Part shown: in pieces, positions 22,588 through 24,933 of the stretch
How the letters are laid out: each line of letters opens with the position of its first letter
Position numbering within the stretch: the stretch's first letter is position 1
Assembly (NCBI GenBank): GCA_945870175.1
Contig: CAMBRJ010000007.1
Span: forward strand, 1-24,933
DNA: 24,933 bases
Direction of reading: 5' to 3'
Origin: Gemmatimonas phototrophica
Lineage (GTDB): Bacteria > Gemmatimonadota > Gemmatimonadetes > Gemmatimonadales > Gemmatimonadaceae
Notes under the pieces: generated by a model
What the model was told of the DNA's origin: nothing
The model's input: only the letters and a program-made list of their open reading frames with translations
The model's database searches: none
Program-made: the position numbers and the translations under genes

Positions 22588-23586
22588 ATGAGCTCCGAAA
22601 CTCTCAGCCAGCACGACATCGACCGCCTCCTCGGCGGCGGCTCCCGGCCGTCGCCCGCGGCGGCCGCGGGCATGGACGTGCAGGTGTACGACTTCCGACG
22701 TCCGCACCGCGTCTCCAAGGAGCGCCTGCGCACGCTCGAGGCGATGTACGAACGCCTCGTGAAGGGCCTGGAAGCGTGGCTCATCTCGCGTGTGCGCGGA
22801 CAGATCGAAGTCCGCTTGCAAAGCGTCGAGCAGTTTTCGTTTGGCGAGTTCACGCTGTCGCTGCCGATGCCCTGCTCGTCGTTCATCTTCGACATCACCG
22901 GAACCGGGCAGAAGGGCGTCATCGACGTCGGCCCCGAGTTCAGCACGTACATCATCGATCGCCTGTTCGGTGGCGAGGGCGCTGGCAGCGCGCTCACGCG
23001 TACGCTGACCCCCATCGAGCGCATGGCCGTTCGGTCGGTCGCCGACAAGGTCAGTGGTCTGCTTCAGGAAATCTGGCAGGACCATGTGGCGCTGGACATC
23101 AATATCACGGGATTCGAGTCGTCGCCCGAGATCCTGCAGGTCGTCAACCGCGAAGATCCCGTGCTCGTGGCAAACGTCGAGTTCACGACCGGCAACGTGA
23201 GCAGCCTGCTGCTCATCTGCCTGCCCTTCTCGGTGCTCGACAAGTTCTTCACGTCCAGCGGACAGCAGCGCAATGCGTTGCTCACCACCAGCGATCAGGA
23301 GCGCGAGACGACGCGGCAGCGCAGTGAACACTCGCTGCGCGCCACGAAGGTGCCGCTGACCGCGCGTCTGCCCGACTTTCAGCTCTCGATGCGTGACATC
23401 GCCGGCATCACCGAAGGCACGATCATCCCCACCGGTATTCCGACCGACGCGCGCGTCATCGTGCGCGCGGGCACGCAGGAACGCTTCATCGGCCATCCCG
23501 GCCGCGTAAGCGGAAATCTCGCGGTGCGCATCCTCGATGCCGTACCCAGCGCCACGCCCTCCGACTCACGGACGACTTCCGCATGA
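22588..23586 (+). CDS. fliM: Flagellar motor switch protein FliM
   Basis: This 332-residue protein starts with the CheY-P docking motif LSQHDIDRLLGG (7-18). The FliM middle domain follows (YDFRRPHRVSKERLRTLEAMYERL, then LIDRLFGGEG-like IIDRLFGGEG). The C-terminal surface-presentation domain (VPLTARLPDFQLSMRDIAGITEGTIIPTG) resembles FliN and completes the C ring. FliM reverses motor rotation when CheY-P binds. Its last bases overlap the fliN start (ATGA). No chemotaxis genes are in the window. Confidence 0.95.
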   Translation: MSSETLSQHDIDRLLGGGSRPSPAAAAGMDVQVYDFRRPHRVSKERLRTLEAMYERLVKGLEAWLISRVRGQIEVRLQSVEQFSFGEFTLSLPMPCSSFIFDITGTGQKGVIDVGPEFSTYIIDRLFGGEGAGSALTRTLTPIERMAVRSVADKVSGLLQEIWQDHVALDINITGFESSPEILQVVNREDPVLVANVEFTTGNVSSLLLICLPFSVLDKFFTSSGQQRNALLTTSDQERETTRQRSEHSLRATKVPLTARLPDFQLSMRDIAGITEGTIIPTGIPTDARVIVRAGTQERFIGHPGRVSGNLAVRILDAVPSATPSDSRTTSA

Positions 23587-24011
23587 ATCCCGCCGAAATC
23601 GACGCGCTCGTTGCCAGCGCGCAGGCCGCCAAGGCGGCTGGCCAACCCATCTCGTCGCTGATGGACGAATCGGCCCTACCCTCCGCGGCCCCGGTTCGAG
23701 CCCCGCAGCTGACCGAGTTTGAACAGACGATGATGAGCTCCACGGAGGTGCCGATCGGCATGCTCCTGGATCTCACGCTGCCGGTCTCCATCGAACTGGG
23801 TCGCACCTCGATGACGGTGCAAGAAATCCTGCGCCTCGGTCGTGGTGCCGTGATCCAGCTCGACCGCCTCGCGGGTGAGCCGATCGACATCTATGTCGGC
23901 GACCGACGCTTCGCCGAAGGGGAAGTGGTGGTCCTCGGCGAACACTTCGGCGTGCGCATCACGCGCGTGCTGGCCAATCCCGCCGCGTCCAGCGCCGCGA
24001 ACGCGGCCTGA
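23583..24011 (+). CDS. fliN: Flagellar motor switch protein FliN with N-terminal EIDAL motif
   Basis: This 142-residue protein has a C-terminal FliN domain (LLDLTLPVSIELGRTSMTVQEILRLGRGAVIQLDRLAGEPIDIYVGDRRFAEGEVVVLGEHFGVRITRV), which forms the bottom of the C ring and receives FliH-bound export cargo. The N-terminus MNPAEIDALVASAQAAKA resembles the CheY-binding EIDALL segment normally found on FliM or FliY. FliY proteins also carry a CheC-like domain, which is absent here, so FliN is the better name. ATG 23583 overlaps the fliM stop by four bases. Identification is secure; the docking role is inferred. Confidence 0.93.
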   Translation: MNPAEIDALVASAQAAKAAGQPISSLMDESALPSAAPVRAPQLTEFEQTMMSSTEVPIGMLLDLTLPVSIELGRTSMTVQEILRLGRGAVIQLDRLAGEPIDIYVGDRRFAEGEVVVLGEHFGVRITRVLANPAASSAANAA

Positions 24012-24019
24012 GTCCTGAC

Positions 24020-24933
24020 ATGCTGACCGCTACACTCGGCGTCGTCGCCGCTCTCGCCTTCGTCCTCGGACTTGGCGCCGTCTGCGTCTGGGCGCTCAAG
24101 CGCTTCGGAGCCGGTGCCCTCGCGTCGAAAACGCGCGTGCCGTTGGAAGTCGTGCAGCGCATTCCGTTGGGCCCGAAGACCGGGCTCGCGGTGGTGCGCG
24201 TGGGAGAACGCGTGATGGCGCTGTCGGTCGGCGAGGGTGGGGTGCGTCAGCTGTTCGAACTCGATGAAGTCGATCGCCAGCGCGTGATCGCCACGAGCAC
24301 GCTGCCCGTGCCGATGGTGTCCAGCGCGGCGGCCTCGGCATCGTTCGTGATGGCATCGACCACGGCGCTGCCGAGCAAGTTTGGCGCGATCTTCCGCCGC
24401 TCGCTCAACGCCGCGGCGGTGCAGACCGCCATGGCCGAGGCCGACCGCGACCGCGAGGCGGCGTTTCTCGTGCCGAGCGCGTCGCCGATAATCGTGCGGC
24501 CATTCTCGCCGACTGAGCCGAGCGAAGTGCCGGCGTTTCTCACTGCGGTGGCAACGACGCGCCGTGGTGATGCGAACACGTATGCGCCGAAGGCTGTAAC
24601 GCCGCCGACGGCCAAGCAGCAGGGCGATCGCGACTTCCGTGCGATGCTTGGCATTTCGCTTGGCGGCGCCACGCGCCTCGCGACGTTCGCGGCCGCCATG
24701 GTCCTGCTCGGCGCGACGTCGTTGAGCGCGCAGGCCGCCACACCAACGGTTCCGCCACGTCCGGCGACGCCCGCCACCGCGGCGGCCACGCCCGTTCCTC
24801 TCCCGGCGCCGGCCCGGCCGGGCGCCCCGGCCGCAGCCGCCACGCTCGCCGCACCGACGGCACCGGGCGCTCCCGATTTCGCGCTGCCGGCGTCGCTGCA
24901 GAGCGTGACGCAGGATCTCGTGAAGAAGGCCGC
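24020..24933 (+). CDS. fliO: FliO, possibly fused to FliP (3'-partial)
   Basis: Translating from ATG 24020 gives an open frame of 304 residues that leaves the window without a stop. Residues 3-25 form a membrane helix (LGVVAALAFVLGLGAVCVWAL). Residues about 40-75 (VPLEVVQRIPLGPKTGLAVVRVGERVMALSVGEGGVRQL) match the FliO cytoplasmic domain. Much later, residues 209-240 (RLATFAAAMVLLGATSLSAQA) look like a signal peptide with an AQA-type cleavage site, as FliP proteins have, followed by an Ala/Pro linker. FliO helps assemble the FliP-FliQ-FliR export gate in the membrane. fliN-fliO-fliP is the usual order. The FliO part is well supported; the FliP part is inferred because its core lies beyond the edge. 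An internal ATG at 24644 could start a separate FliP. Confidence 0.78.
   Translation, partial: MLTATLGVVAALAFVLGLGAVCVWALKRFGAGALASKTRVPLEVVQRIPLGPKTGLAVVRVGERVMALSVGEGGVRQLFELDEVDRQRVIATSTLPVPMVSSAAASASFVMASTTALPSKFGAIFRRSLNAAAVQTAMAEADRDREAAFLVPSASPIIVRPFSPTEPSEVPAFLTAVATTRRGDANTYAPKAVTPPTAKQQGDRDFRAMLGISLGGATRLATFAAAMVLLGATSLSAQAATPTVPPRPATPATAAATPVPLPAPARPGAPAAAATLAAPTAPGAPDFALPASLQSVTQDLVKKA

Overview
The window looks like chromosomal DNA of a high-GC, flagellated bacterium that uses sigma-54 and sigma-28-type promoters in its flagellar regulon. The gene order and protein style make Gemmatimonadota my best guess, but this is a judgement from the sequence alone. Almost every base is coding. 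There are no tRNAs, rRNAs, insertion sequences or CRISPR arrays.

Region 1 (1-6059, + strand) is a tightly coupled cassette that runs in from the left edge. It encodes a MaoC-like hydratase fused to a FabG-like reductase, an FkbH-like HAD protein, a stand-alone acyl carrier protein, an AMP-forming acyl ligase, an FdtA-type nucleotide-sugar 3,4-ketoisomerase and a DegT/FdtB-type sugar aminotransferase. Together these read as a pathway that makes a 3-amino-3,6-dideoxyhexose nucleotide and an ACP-bound acyl group to place on it. The adjacent flagellin-assembly gene fliW suggests a flagellin glycan, although an O-antigen or capsule sugar is not excluded. No glycosyltransferase or N-acyltransferase lies inside the window.

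Region 2 (6092-7608, - strand) holds flgL (hook-filament junction) followed by fliW. Upstream of flgL is a good sigma-28-like promoter (TAAAGGAT-N11-TCCGATAC).

Region 3 (7749-9218, + strand) is an NtrC-family response regulator with an intact receiver, GAFTGA loop and Fis-type helix-turn-helix. It is the obvious candidate activator of the sigma-54 promoters nearby. No partner histidine kinase is visible.

Region 4 (9423-24933, + strand) is the main basal body/hook/export operon: flgB, flgC, an unknown small gene, fliE, fliF, fliG, fliH, fliI, fliJ, a MotE/MgtE-N-like gene, a fliK-like gene, flgD, flgE, then fliL, fliM, fliN and a fliO reading frame that continues off the right edge. Two sigma-54 promoter matches with the correct GG-N10-GC spacing precede flgB and fliL and split the block into two transcription units. 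Most gene junctions overlap by 1-4 bases (TGATG, ATGA, GTGA).

The most unusual item is the fliK-like gene. Between its N-terminal region and a FliK-type C-terminal domain it carries a complete-looking M15-type peptidoglycan peptidase domain (SxHxxGxAxD plus DPGH). This would be a hook-length protein with a built-in wall hydrolase, in a window that shows no FlgJ. Other points worth a second look are an EIDAL motif at the N-terminus of FliN, a FliO frame that continues in frame into a signal-peptide-like segment (possible FliO-FliP fusion), an undescribed small protein between flgC and fliE, and a long inverted repeat just upstream of it.
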